DNA of 21,053 nt from a virus. A program made the translations under genes and the position numbers. The DNA is taken from positions 1 through 21,053 of the IMG/VR virus record IMGVR_UViG_3300044695_002131. One strand, given 5' to 3'. Positions 15,743 to 21,053 of the stretch are shown here, piece by piece; the first letter of the stretch is position 1, and each line of letters begins with the position of its first letter. The notes beneath the pieces were generated by a model. The model saw nothing but the letters and a program-made list of their open reading frames with translations, had not been told where the DNA came from and did not search any database.

Positions 15743-16000
15743 ATGGCGCAACGCAAGACTAAGGCGCAGAAAGCATCAACGCGTCGATACAAGGAACGCA
15801 TCGCAAAGCAAGATAAGCGCGAGCCTTTGCGTCCCATCGATGTCTGGGCGCTTCAAGTAACCGAGGCCTATGAAGCACTCATCCGTCAAGGCATGAAGCC
15901 CACCGATGCCATCTGGTACATCGAAGCCAAGACACGGCTTCCCGATTGGCTGCCTCAGCCACCGGAAGATGACCACGACGATGACGAGCTAGACTATTAG
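15743..16000 (+). CDS. Small charged protein of unknown function
   Basis: An 85-residue protein not recognised. The first 30 residues are strongly basic (K/R with Q), the centre is helical with A-L-Q-V-T-E-A-Y-E-A-L, and the last 12 are strongly acidic (D-D-H-D-D-D-E-L-D-Y). GAAGGGTGAG at 15731-15740 precedes ATG 15743. A GTG at 15740 is also possible. This bipolar charge suggests nucleic-acid or protein binding, which is inference. It is the first gene after the 15668-15697 promoter and its stop region contains the start of the phosphoesterase. Confidence 0.75.
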   Translation: MAQRKTKAQKASTRRYKERIAKQDKREPLRPIDVWALQVTEAYEALIRQGMKPTDAIWYIEAKTRLPDWLPQPPEDDHDDDELDY

Positions 16001-16733
16001 GCGCATCGTTGTCATAAGCGACATCCAGACGCCTTATGAGGATTTCAAGGCGATCCGCAACGTCGCTAACTTCATTCAGCGCTGGAAGCCGGACGATGTC
16101 CTATGCGTAGGTGATGAGATCGACTTTCAGACCATCAGCCGGTGGAGTTCAGGCAAAGACGAGTGGAGCCAGACCATCGGCAAAGACCGGGATCGAACCC
16201 GGGAAATTCTGCACATGCTCAAGGTCAAGCATCTCAGCCGATCGAATCACACCGACCGTCTCTACAAGGCTCTCAGCCTTCGCCTGCCCGGCCTTATAGG
16301 CCTGCCCGAACTCGAATACGAGAATTTTATGGGGCTCAAAGAGCTCGGTATTACCTATCATCGAAAGCCTTATCGATTCCACGAATCAGCTGCCATGGTG
16401 CATGGCGATGAACAACCGATCAAGCATCAAGGAGGCGCCACGGCGCTCGAGGCAAGTAAGCGCCATGGGCTCTCCATCGTCTGTGGTCACACGCATCGTC
16501 TGGGCGTGACATGGCATACGACCGCCAGCGGAGGGGAAATTACCTCAAAGCTCTTCGGATTGGAAGTCGGGCATCTCATGAGGGAGGAAGCCGCTCTCTA
16601 TACCAAAGGCACCTTCAATTGGAGCAAAGGCTTCGGGATCATCTACATCGACCGCAAGCGTGTCATACCCGTGGCAGTACCAATCGAGCGTGACGGCACC
16701 TTCGTAGTCGAGGGCAAGAGATACCCTAGATAA
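15996..16733 (+). CDS. Calcineurin-like metallophosphoesterase (probable ATT start)
   Basis: A 245-residue phosphoesterase if started at ATT 15996. The metal-site motifs appear in order: I-S-D9-I-Q, V-G-D40-E-I-D, S-N84-H85, V-H136-G-D, G-H165-T-H167. The first D-x-H has Gln for His, which occurs in phage members. Between TAG 15990-15992 and codon 74 (ATG 16215) there is no ATG, GTG or TTG in frame, so an ATG start would delete two metal motifs. ATT at 15996, overlapping the stop of the previous gene (TATTAG), gives a complete domain. No strong ribosome site, so translational coupling is likely. Function in the phage is unknown: phosphatase, nuclease or nucleotide-signal hydrolase. Confidence 0.82.
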   Translation: MRRIVVISDIQTPYEDFKAIRNVANFIQRWKPDDVLCVGDEIDFQTISRWSSGKDEWSQTIGKDRDRTREILHMLKVKHLSRSNHTDRLYKALSLRLPGLIGLPELEYENFMGLKELGITYHRKPYRFHESAAMVHGDEQPIKHQGGATALEASKRHGLSIVCGHTHRLGVTWHTTASGGEITSKLFGLEVGHLMREEAALYTKGTFNWSKGFGIIYIDRKRVIPVAVPIERDGTFVVEGKRYPR

Positions 16734-16768
16734 GCCGTATAAGGCGATTAGAGCCCTTTTTACGGTTT
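16732..16768 (+). terminator. Hairpin after the phosphoesterase gene
   Basis: AAGCCGTA (16732-16739) pairs with TACGGTTT (16761-16768, one G-U). An inner AAGG/CCTT stem (16741-16744 with 16755-16758) extends the structure. It begins in the phosphoesterase stop codon. A T-run (16757-16761) lies inside the outer stem. The structure is plausible as a terminator, but there is no T-run after the outer stem. Confidence 0.5.
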
Positions 16769-16805
16769 GGTAGATACAATCACCCTAGAACGACCCTACG
16801 AGGCT

Positions 16806-16830
16806 CCTAGAGCCCTTCTAGGGCTTTTAT
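16806..16830 (+). terminator. Rho-independent terminator candidate
   Basis: AGAGCCCT (16809-16816) pairs with AGGGCTTT (16820-16827), three-base loop, with TTTTAT at 16825-16830. An alternative CCTAGA/TCTAGG stem (16806-16811 with 16817-16822) competes. Shares AGAGCCCTT with the hairpin 60 bases upstream, so two related hairpins stand in tandem and separate two transcription units. Confidence 0.65.
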
Positions 16831-16884
16831 ACGGGTATTACGCTTAGAGTCAAACCCTCAACCCTTAGTTCAGATATTTCTTGC

Positions 16885-16900
16885 AAAAAAATCAAAAAAA
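16885..16900. promoter_or_regulatory. Phased A-tracts upstream of a promoter
   Basis: Two runs of seven A (16885-16891 and 16894-16900) have centres nine bases apart, near one helical turn. They sit 14-29 bases ahead of the -35 at 16914 and fit a curved-DNA or UP-like element raising promoter strength. AT content here contrasts with the balanced surroundings. Confidence 0.55.
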
Positions 16901-16913
16901 GTGCCTCAAATCC

Positions 16914-16944
16914 TTGCCAAAGGGTCAGAAAGTGTTACTTTCTG
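16914..16944 (+). promoter_or_regulatory. Extended -10 promoter with overlapping 8-bp dyad (operator candidate)
   Basis: TTGCCA (16914-16919), 16-base spacer, TACTTT (16936-16941) preceded by T-G-T (16933-16935) as an extended -10. A perfect dyad CAGAAAGT-GTT-ACTTTCTG spans 16926-16944 and covers the -10. A bound repressor there would block the promoter. Transcription would start near 16948, and a 7-bp leader stem (16950-16956 with 16962-16968) follows before the ribosome site AAAGGGG at 16971-16977. The 250-base gap 16734-16983 holds these signals and no gene. Confidence 0.65.
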
Positions 16945-16983
16945 CATGTGGGAAGCAGGGCGCTTCTCCGAAAGGGGCAAGAA

Positions 16984-17193
16984 ATGAACGGCAACAAGTT
17001 CGGATTTATCAAGATCAATCAGAATCGTTACATCTCAAACGATGAGCGCTTCACAATCCTCAACACCGGTGGAAGCGTTTGGGTAGTCCTCAAGAAGAAT
17101 GAGGATGACAACTACAACACGCTCTTTATCAAAGAGCCATTCAACCGAGCGATGGACGCTATGGCTCAACTTCGTCAGGTCGTGGCAGCATGA
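16984..17193 (+). CDS. Small protein of unknown function, first gene of the replication module
   Basis: A 69-residue protein, not recognised. It begins M-N-G-N-K-F-G-F-I-K-I-N, then strand-like F-T-I-L-N-T-G-G and V-W-V-V-L-K-K, with a helical end A-M-D-A-M-A-Q-L. It looks like a small beta-rich fold closed by a helix. ATG 16984 has AAAGGGGC upstream. A longer GTG start at 16948 coincides with the predicted transcription start and could give an 81-residue leaderless form, less likely. TGA overlaps the next ATG. Being first after the promoter, it could be an early regulator or host-takeover factor (inference only). Confidence 0.72.
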   Translation: MNGNKFGFIKINQNRYISNDERFTILNTGGSVWVVLKKNEDDNYNTLFIKEPFNRAMDAMAQLRQVVAA

Positions 17194-17687
17194 CCGCTGT
17201 TATTTCAGCGACCGAAGAGATCATCGGAGCTGCACAGGATTACATCGATCGTGGATGGGCAGTCATGCCACTCAAGGCTCGATCTAAGGAGCCTAATCAC
17301 AACCTCATCCGTCGTGCCTATCTGGATGCGACTTTGGATCTCTACAAGGCTACGCGTTGGTTTTATCAGGATCCGACAGCCAATCTGGGGATCTCTTGCA
17401 TCGCATCGAATCTTGTTGTCATAGACATCGATTACCGTAACGGCGGTGCAATCAACGAACTTCTACCAGCAACCTACACCGTCGAAACCGGTGACGGTCT
17501 GCATCTGTATTACAAGGCTCACCCTTCCATGCGATTCCCAGGAACCCTCTGGCAAGGCGTCGATGTCAAGCACCGCGGTTATGTCGTGGCAGCTCCTAGC
17601 CTTCACCCTAATGGCAAGCCTTACCGTGTTATCGATGATCGTGATCCGGTAGCGGTTCCCATGCAATTTGTCAAGAAAGGGGCATGA
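17190..17687 (+). CDS. Stand-alone primase-polymerase (prim-pol) domain
   Basis: A 165-residue protein matching the N-terminal bifunctional DNA primase/polymerase domain usually fused to a helicase. Motifs: R-G-W-A-V-M-P-L, N-L-G-I near 65-68, V-V-I-D79-I-D81 (metal site), T-G-D-G-L-H105-L-Y-Y, V-D-V-K-H-R-G-Y-V-V-A-A-P-S-L-H-P-N-G. Such enzymes make primers for DNA replication. The domain is complete, but no helicase or C-terminal domain follows; it ends at residue 165. Start ATG overlaps the previous stop (ATGA). AAAGGGGC near its end serves the next gene. It may work with a helicase encoded outside the window or by the host. Confidence 0.87.
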   Translation: MTAVISATEEIIGAAQDYIDRGWAVMPLKARSKEPNHNLIRRAYLDATLDLYKATRWFYQDPTANLGISCIASNLVVIDIDYRNGGAINELLPATYTVETGDGLHLYYKAHPSMRFPGTLWQGVDVKHRGYVVAAPSLHPNGKPYRVIDDRDPVAVPMQFVKKGA

Positions 17688-17688
17688 G

Positions 17689-17868
17689 ATGACATCGATG
17701 AGCTTCGATCCGTTAGCGATCTATTACATCATCGCGCTTGTTTCTATCGTAGCCTTGGGGCTTGCATATACAGCAATTAGCGAACATTGGTATTGGAAAG
17801 GATGGAAAGATGGCAAAGGATTCGGGCAAAGGCATCCGGAGCGGCGATATTCTGGAACTCGCTCATGA
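17689..17868 (+). CDS. Small single-pass membrane protein
   Basis: A 59-residue protein with one clear membrane segment, about residues 9-29 (A-I-Y-Y-I-I-A-L-V-S-I-V-A-L-G-L-A-Y), followed by a basic, aromatic tail W-Y-W-K-G-W-K-D-G. ATG 17689 has AAAGGGG at 17676-17682. A frame opening at 17668 is discarded. Overlaps the next gene by 59 bases. No family recognised. The type is common as an accessory phage membrane protein, perhaps anchoring a replication factor; this is inference. Confidence 0.7.
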   Translation: MTSMSFDPLAIYYIIALVSIVALGLAYTAISEHWYWKGWKDGKGFGQRHPERRYSGTRS

Positions 17869-18127
17869 GACTATCTTCAGACGTGGAGCTCTCTACGGTC
17901 ACTATGCCGACAACTTGGCGAGAATTGCCAGAACGTGGTCAGCGTATCTCGATAAGGACATCACTTCGGATCAAGTGGCACGCTTATTCGCGCTCGCCAA
18001 GATCTGTCGAAGCATGGAGTCACCAGATCATCTTGATAACGATCTGGACGCGGTCTGCTACTTGGCGATTGCAGGAGAACTTAGCGGAACTACAAGTGAA
18101 ACACGAGACTATGGCGATCTTTCGTAA
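17810..18127 (+). CDS. MazG-like protein (DUF6378 type)
   Basis: A 105-residue helical protein. The pattern G-D-I-L-E-L-A-H-E, R-G-A-L-Y-G-H-Y-A-D-N-L-A-R-I-A-R-T-W-S-A-Y-L (about 12-46), then I-T-S-D-Q-V-A-R-L-F-A-L-A-K-I-C-R and D-N-D-L-D-A-V-C-Y-L-A-I-A is the all-helical fold of phage DUF6378/MazG-like proteins, annotated as nucleotide pyrophosphohydrolases. Such enzymes may remove (p)ppGpp or aberrant nucleotides and keep the host active; activity here is unproven. GGAAAGGATGGAAAG precedes ATG 17810. Starts inside the previous gene and overlaps the next by 17 bases. Confidence 0.83.
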   Translation: MAKDSGKGIRSGDILELAHETIFRRGALYGHYADNLARIARTWSAYLDKDITSDQVARLFALAKICRSMESPDHLDNDLDAVCYLAIAGELSGTTSETRDYGDLS

Positions 18128-18368
18128 TACCGACAAGCGCATCTGGTGTGACATCTGCAAGCAACGATGGGGAACTAATAGCCTTCGAGGACAGACTCCG
18201 GCGGTGTGGATTACCGTCTCGGAGAAAATCAATAAGGGGCTTCGCCGGGCGTACTGTCAGCCTTGCTCCAATCAAATCCAAACATGGGTCGATGGAACGG
18301 TCTGGACGTTCAAAGAAATGCAGGAATACGCTCACGGAAAGGTGAACATAAGTGGCTTGGAACCTTGA
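18111..18368 (+). CDS. Zinc-ribbon protein, 85 residues
   Basis: A small protein with two C-x2-C pairs: C13-D-I-C16 and C49-Q-P-C52, spaced as a zinc ribbon, with a basic segment between them (K-I-N-K-G-L-R-R-A-Y). The remainder is aromatic and short. It is probably a nucleic-acid or protein-binding module; no enzymatic signature. ATG 18111 overlaps the MazG-like gene by 17 bases, and the following GTG start lies inside it. The true start is set by the first ATG in frame that is compatible with neighbours. Confidence 0.75.
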   Translation: MAIFRNTDKRIWCDICKQRWGTNSLRGQTPAVWITVSEKINKGLRRAYCQPCSNQIQTWVDGTVWTFKEMQEYAHGKVNISGLEP

Positions 18369-19077
18369 TGATTACGAAGATGCAGCAACTTTGAACCGGT
18401 GGTTTATTGATAACTTTCCGGCTGGTCGGGTAGAAACAAGGGTCGAATACTTCGATGCCAAGGATCAAGAAGTTGTGATCCGGGCAGAGATTTATCGTGA
18501 CGCGGTCGATACGTTGTCAGCATCGACGAACTTCGCAAGAGGCAAAGCCTCCGACTATCCGGCAAAGATGCAGCGATGGTTCTTCGAAGATACGACCACG
18601 TCAGCCATAGCAAGAGCTCTCATCATTCTCAAAGGCTCCGCTAAGACCGCTACCAAAGAATCGATGATCCAAGTCAAGGGTGATTCCGGCCATAAAGTCA
18701 AACATCCTTGGAATCCACCACGCTCATCAGCCGTCACAGATCCGGGACTTCCATCCACCTTTGCCGCGATCGAAGAGGATGAAGTTGTGACAGCTAAGAA
18801 TGAGCCAGAAGCGCCGCTGTGGGAAGAGACCGTCACTTATCTCACAGAATCTCTAGGCGCTACGCCTATCTCGGACGAGCTCAAGTGCAGCCATGGCTTG
18901 ATGCTTGTCCGGGAAGGCACTTCTAAGGCCGGAAAGCCGTACAAGGGAAGCATGTGTGCTGGCAAGAATAAGAGCGACAAGTGCCAGACAACTACCGATG
19001 GGCGTCCTCTGCGTGATGGCGCTCTGTGGTGGGTTCAAAACAACATGGGACTGTGGGAAATACCAAGGAGGCAATAA
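18352..19077 (+). CDS. Putative ssDNA-metabolism protein with zinc-binding tail
   Basis: A 241-residue protein starting with GTG 18352, with GGAAAGGTGA upstream. The N-terminal domain (about 1-100) follows a pattern I associate with phage recombination or ssDNA-binding-like proteins: L-D-D-Y-E-D, F-P-A-G-R-V-E-T-R, V-V-I-R-A-E-I-Y-R, then F-E-D-T-T-T-S-A-I-A-R-A-L, analogous to E-T-S-A-I-G-R-A-L of those families. A linker rich in P, S and E follows, then a possible zinc site C179-x-H181, C202, C211 in S-H-G-L, M-C-A-G and D-K-C-Q. A single-strand annealing or binding role is inference. It precedes a resolvase-like nuclease, which fits recombination. Confidence 0.6.
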   Translation: MAWNLDDYEDAATLNRWFIDNFPAGRVETRVEYFDAKDQEVVIRAEIYRDAVDTLSASTNFARGKASDYPAKMQRWFFEDTTTSAIARALIILKGSAKTATKESMIQVKGDSGHKVKHPWNPPRSSAVTDPGLPSTFAAIEEDEVVTAKNEPEAPLWEETVTYLTESLGATPISDELKCSHGLMLVREGTSKAGKPYKGSMCAGKNKSDKCQTTTDGRPLRDGALWWVQNNMGLWEIPRRQ

Positions 19078-19265
19078 TGGGCGAACTACATATCTTCTTT
19101 CCGGATCGATCAGGTGTCAGCTTTCCGAGAGACGGAGAAGCCGAGGAATTCGTATGGAGTATCTGCGATATCTGCAATAAGCCAAACGATCAAAACCGAG
19201 GCAAGAATCTTTTATCTGACCAAATTTGGATCTGTGAAGAATGTGCAGCCAAAGGCTACCGATAG
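19077..19265 (+). CDS. Zinc-ribbon protein, 62 residues
   Basis: A small acidic protein with C30-D-I-C33 and C53-E-E-C56, a zinc ribbon at the C-terminal half. ATG 19077 is coupled to the previous stop by TAATG and has AAGGAGG (19068-19074) as ribosome site, so it is expected to be well translated. The C-D-I-C and C-E-E-C pairs resemble those of the 85-residue protein at 18111, suggesting a shared small-module origin. Function unknown; a transcription or replication accessory role is possible. Confidence 0.78.
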   Translation: MGELHIFFPDRSGVSFPRDGEAEEFVWSICDICNKPNDQNRGKNLLSDQIWICEECAAKGYR

Positions 19266-19274
19266 GCTCTGACA

Positions 19275-19628
19275 ATGACTCAACATCGACGAAGGCGCGG
19301 CCGTGAGACGGAAATGCTTGTGGCGCAATACTTCATTGACAACGGCTGGCTATCTGCTCATGCTGGCTCTGCTTCGGCTGCTGGTAGTGATATACGTGGC
19401 ATCGATGGCTTGGATGTGGAAGTCAAGGCTCGTCGGGCGTTCGATCCGTCGGGAACAGTCAAACAGCTTGAAGCGAGATCGAAAGAAACAGGAATGGGAG
19501 TGGCCGTTATGAGGCTGGAGGGACAAGGGGAAATGTCTGTGGGCAATTTCCTTTGCTTTCTTCGTTTCGACGATCTTATTTACCTATTGAAAGCAAGCGG
19601 TTATGGATCAACAACAACCGAAAGATAG
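19275..19628 (+). CDS. Holliday-junction-resolvase-like nuclease (PD-(D/E)XK)
   Basis: A 117-residue nuclease of the Hjc/PD-(D/E)XK type. The N-terminus R-R-R-G-R-E-T-E (E11 or E13), then A-A-G-S-D39-I and D-V-E49-V-K51-A supply the metal-binding core. A basic N-terminus suits DNA binding. Length matches archaeal-type resolvases and phage members, which cut branched DNA before packaging. ATG 19275 follows the previous stop by nine bases with no strong ribosome site. It overlaps the tiny zinc gene downstream by 26 bases. Confidence 0.8.
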   Translation: MTQHRRRRGRETEMLVAQYFIDNGWLSAHAGSASAAGSDIRGIDGLDVEVKARRAFDPSGTVKQLEARSKETGMGVAVMRLEGQGEMSVGNFLCFLRFDDLIYLLKASGYGSTTTER

Positions 19629-19707
19629 ACTCGTCAAGCGCTGCAAAGGTTGTGGGGTCTGGATTTATGACCGCGACCTTTGCGAAAGCTGTTATCCCAA
19701 GGAGTAG
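19603..19707 (+). CDS. Tiny zinc-ribbon protein, 34 residues
   Basis: An ORF of 35 codons, ATG 19603 to TAG 19707. It contains C14-K-G-C17-G and C27-E-S-C30, a clean short zinc ribbon, preceded by a Q/K-rich start. It overlaps the resolvase gene by 26 bases and its end carries the ribosome site of the next gene (AAGGAG 19699-19704). The conserved paired cysteines on such a short frame argue for a real gene. Family not known. Confidence 0.65.
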   Translation: MDQQQPKDRLVKRCKGCGVWIYDRDLCESCYPKE

Positions 19708-19709
19708 CC

Positions 19710-20159
19710 ATTAGCCTTCTGACCTGCGGTTTTCTTTTTCGACTTGACAAGCCGACTACGATCGAGACGCTCTCCGAGCTGAAAGACACTCGGAGACAGC
19801 GACATCGATCTATTGGGCGAGCTCTATTCATTGTCGGCTTCGCCTTCATTTCAGCGTTTCAATTGCCATTTACAGCCCAAGCGTGGAAGTACCATGAAAT
19901 GAATTACAAGCTCCACGCTCACAACATCCTCAAAGACTTCAATCAATTTGATTGCTTGGTGCGTCTTTATGAGAAGGAAAGTCGGTGGAATCCCAAGGCA
20001 AAGAATGGATCGCACCACGGCATCCCTCAGGGCAGATCCAGGTGGCTGGCCACCGCCGATGGGTTCCAGCAAGTCGAGTGGGGTATCCGCTACATCGAAA
20101 GTCGCTACGGTACTCCCTGCAAAGCTCTCAAATTCTTCAAGAGAAACAACTACCACTAG
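19710..20159 (+). CDS. Secreted lytic transglycosylase-like lysin (probable ATT start)
   Basis: About 149 residues from ATT 19710. C-terminal part (80-149): D-C-L-V-R-L-Y-E-K-E90-S-R-W-N, H-G-I-P-Q-G, V-E-W-G-I-R-Y-I-E-S-R-Y-G-T-P-C, the actinobacterial transglycosylase-like lysozyme fold with E90 as catalytic acid. A hydrophobic segment R-A-L-F-I-V-G-F-A-F-I-S-A-F (37-50) ending T-A-Q-A|W predicts export, with an unusually long N-terminal region. No ATG precedes the signal; TTG 19680 lacks a ribosome site, whereas AAGGAG (19699-19704) is spaced five bases from ATT. It may be a virion-injection or secondary lysis enzyme. Confidence 0.78.
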   Translation: MSLLTCGFLFRLDKPTTIETLSELKDTRRQRHRSIGRALFIVGFAFISAFQLPFTAQAWKYHEMNYKLHAHNILKDFNQFDCLVRLYEKESRWNPKAKNGSHHGIPQGRSRWLATADGFQQVEWGIRYIESRYGTPCKALKFFKRNNYH

Positions 20160-20168
20160 GGGACGGAT

Positions 20169-20912
20169 ATGTACGACAGCGAGAAGATCACCATAGGCAT
20201 CTGCTCACCGGGACACGTTTCGACGAACTTCATGACGTCGATTCTGGATATTGCCCGATCTCAGCGCCAATTAGGTCAGTTCATCAGCCTTCAAGGATCA
20301 GGGGTTATCTCACGGCTTCGCAATCAGATCTGCTCAACCTTCTTGGATAAGACCAAGGACGATTGGTTGCTCATGATCGATACCGATGAGATGCTGACCA
20401 TCGAGGGCTTTCAGAAGCTCGTCAAAGCGGCAGATCGTAAGACCGTGCCTATCCTGTCTGGGGTTGTGCATGGGGCATGGGAAGTCGAAGGAGCCATCTA
20501 CCCGGAGCCGGTTCCTTGCATCTTCCGCACGAATGAGAATGGGGGTCTGTACTCGGTGCATGACTACCCGGAGGATGAGGTCATCGAGATCGATGCGGCT
20601 GGTACCGGGTGCCTGCTCGTGCATAGGTCAGTCATCGAGAAGTTCAGGACTGAATCAGACCCGGTTCATCAGCAAGGCAAGTGGGGCTTCTTCCAAGATA
20701 TGCCACTTCACGGCCAATGGGTCGGTGAGGATCTGTTATTCAGCCTTAGAGCCAAAGGATTCGGTTTCAAGATCTTTGCTCACACCGGAGTACAGTTAGC
20801 ACATGAGCGCCGATATTGGCTAAGCAAAGACCATCACACCGACTTTCGGCGCTTCAACCTTCCACGTCACCACTCGCCAGAGAAAGAAGTAAGCCATGGC
20901 AGTATCGAGTAA
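20169..20912 (+). CDS. Glycosyltransferase, GT-A fold (third in window)
   Basis: A 247-residue glycosyltransferase. I-T-I-G-I-C-S-P-G opens the nucleotide-binding fold, D71-T-D73 in L-L-M-I-D-T-D-E is the DxD metal site, G-T-G-C-L-L-V-H-R-S-V-I-E follows, and V-G-E-D-L-L-F-S-L-R-A-K-G (about 189-201) with later H-E-R and H-H-T-D resemble the catalytic/acceptor region of phage GT2-type enzymes. GGGGACG (20159-20165) lies just before ATG 20169. It is distant from the other two glycosyltransferase genes by sequence and position. The target is unknown. Confidence 0.82.
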   Translation: MYDSEKITIGICSPGHVSTNFMTSILDIARSQRQLGQFISLQGSGVISRLRNQICSTFLDKTKDDWLLMIDTDEMLTIEGFQKLVKAADRKTVPILSGVVHGAWEVEGAIYPEPVPCIFRTNENGGLYSVHDYPEDEVIEIDAAGTGCLLVHRSVIEKFRTESDPVHQQGKWGFFQDMPLHGQWVGEDLLFSLRAKGFGFKIFAHTGVQLAHERRYWLSKDHHTDFRRFNLPRHHSPEKEVSHGSIE

Positions 20913-21053
20913 GCAAGTAACAATGAGCACGACCGTTCAGCAATTGGTATCACCAGACAACGTGCGCCAAGATGTGTGGATTCATGCAAAGCATCAATGC
21001 TTCATTGGTGGCAGCGCTGGCGTGAACACCAGCAACGGCTTCATTGTGGACAA
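20896..21053 (+). CDS. 5' end of a small phage protein, cut by the window
   Basis: Fifty-two codons from ATG 20896 continue past the end of the window. It begins M-A-V-S-S-K-Q-V and contains V-W-I-H-A-K, then C-F-I-G-G-S-A-G-V-N-T-S-N-G-F, the pattern of a small beta-rich phage protein seen next to head or fibre genes, sometimes as decoration proteins. GAAAGAAG before ATG serves as ribosome site. It overlaps the glycosyltransferase by 17 bases. The product cannot be assigned because the C-terminus is missing. Confidence 0.6.
   Translation, partial: MAVSSKQVTMSTTVQQLVSPDNVRQDVWIHAKHQCFIGGSAGVNTSNGFIVD

Noticed and set aside
16111-16411. Alternative forward frames within the phosphoesterase region
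   Set aside because: They overlap the conserved metal-motif frame fully and have no recognisable motif.
16771-16780. TACAAT at 16775 as a -10 box
   Set aside because: No -35-like hexamer at a workable distance; the region is occupied by hairpins.
17787-18110. Upstream part of the long frame that contains the 85-residue zinc-ribbon protein
   Set aside because: It overlaps the membrane and MazG-like genes in another frame; the zinc-ribbon start at 18111 fits the coupling pattern.
19744-19749. Perfect TTGACA as a -35 element
   Set aside because: No -10-like hexamer at 16-18 bases downstream; it lies within the transglycosylase coding region.

Overview
The window is a contiguous piece of a tailed double-stranded DNA phage genome with siphovirus architecture. 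All supported genes lie on the + strand. They are packed head to tail, often joined by TAATG, ATGA or GTGA overlaps. There is no integrase, repressor, tRNA gene, IS element or CRISPR array, so lifestyle cannot be decided here. The shine-Dalgarno-like sites, the M15-type endolysin with a small holin, the DUF6378-type MazG-like protein and an actinobacterial-style transglycosylase suggest a Gram-positive, probably actinobacterial host. A freshwater actinobacterium is my best guess (inference, moderate confidence).

Layout. (1) 52-1950: HNH endonuclease, small and large terminase subunits. (2) 1950-5988: head module, with a tiny membrane protein, HK97-type portal, prohead protease, a Cys-rich capsid-associated protein and the major capsid protein. 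A strong hairpin terminator follows. (3) 6106-8613: head-tail connector, tail terminator-like protein, tail tube protein, tail assembly chaperone with a clear -1 frameshift signal, and a gp10-like morphogenesis protein. (4) 8613-13206: tape measure, minor tail protein and three distal tail or fibre proteins, one extremely glycine-rich. (5) 13190-14038: M15 peptidase endolysin, holin and a second small membrane protein. (6) 14041-15671: two glycosyltransferases, the second of fucosyltransferase (GT10) type.

From 15668 a new module begins behind a good sigma70-like promoter: a small charged protein and a calcineurin-like phosphoesterase that seems to start at ATT. Two hairpins close it. A second control region (16885-16984) combines phased A-tracts, an extended -10 promoter and a perfect 8-bp dyad over the -10 box. 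It drives a nucleic-acid module: a small unknown protein, a stand-alone primase-polymerase domain, a small membrane protein, a MazG-like protein, three tiny zinc-ribbon proteins, a putative ssDNA-metabolism protein and a Holliday-junction-resolvase-like nuclease. The window ends with a secreted transglycosylase-like lysin (also apparently with an ATT start), a third glycosyltransferase and the 5' end of a small phage protein.

The most notable observations are the frameshift cassette (slippery A AAA AAT, 5-6 nt spacer, 11-bp perfect stem), the two probable ATT starts that hide about 73 residues of the phosphoesterase and the proper start of the transglycosylase, the three-glycosyltransferase set beside a polyglycine fibre, and the promoter/operator at 16914-16944.
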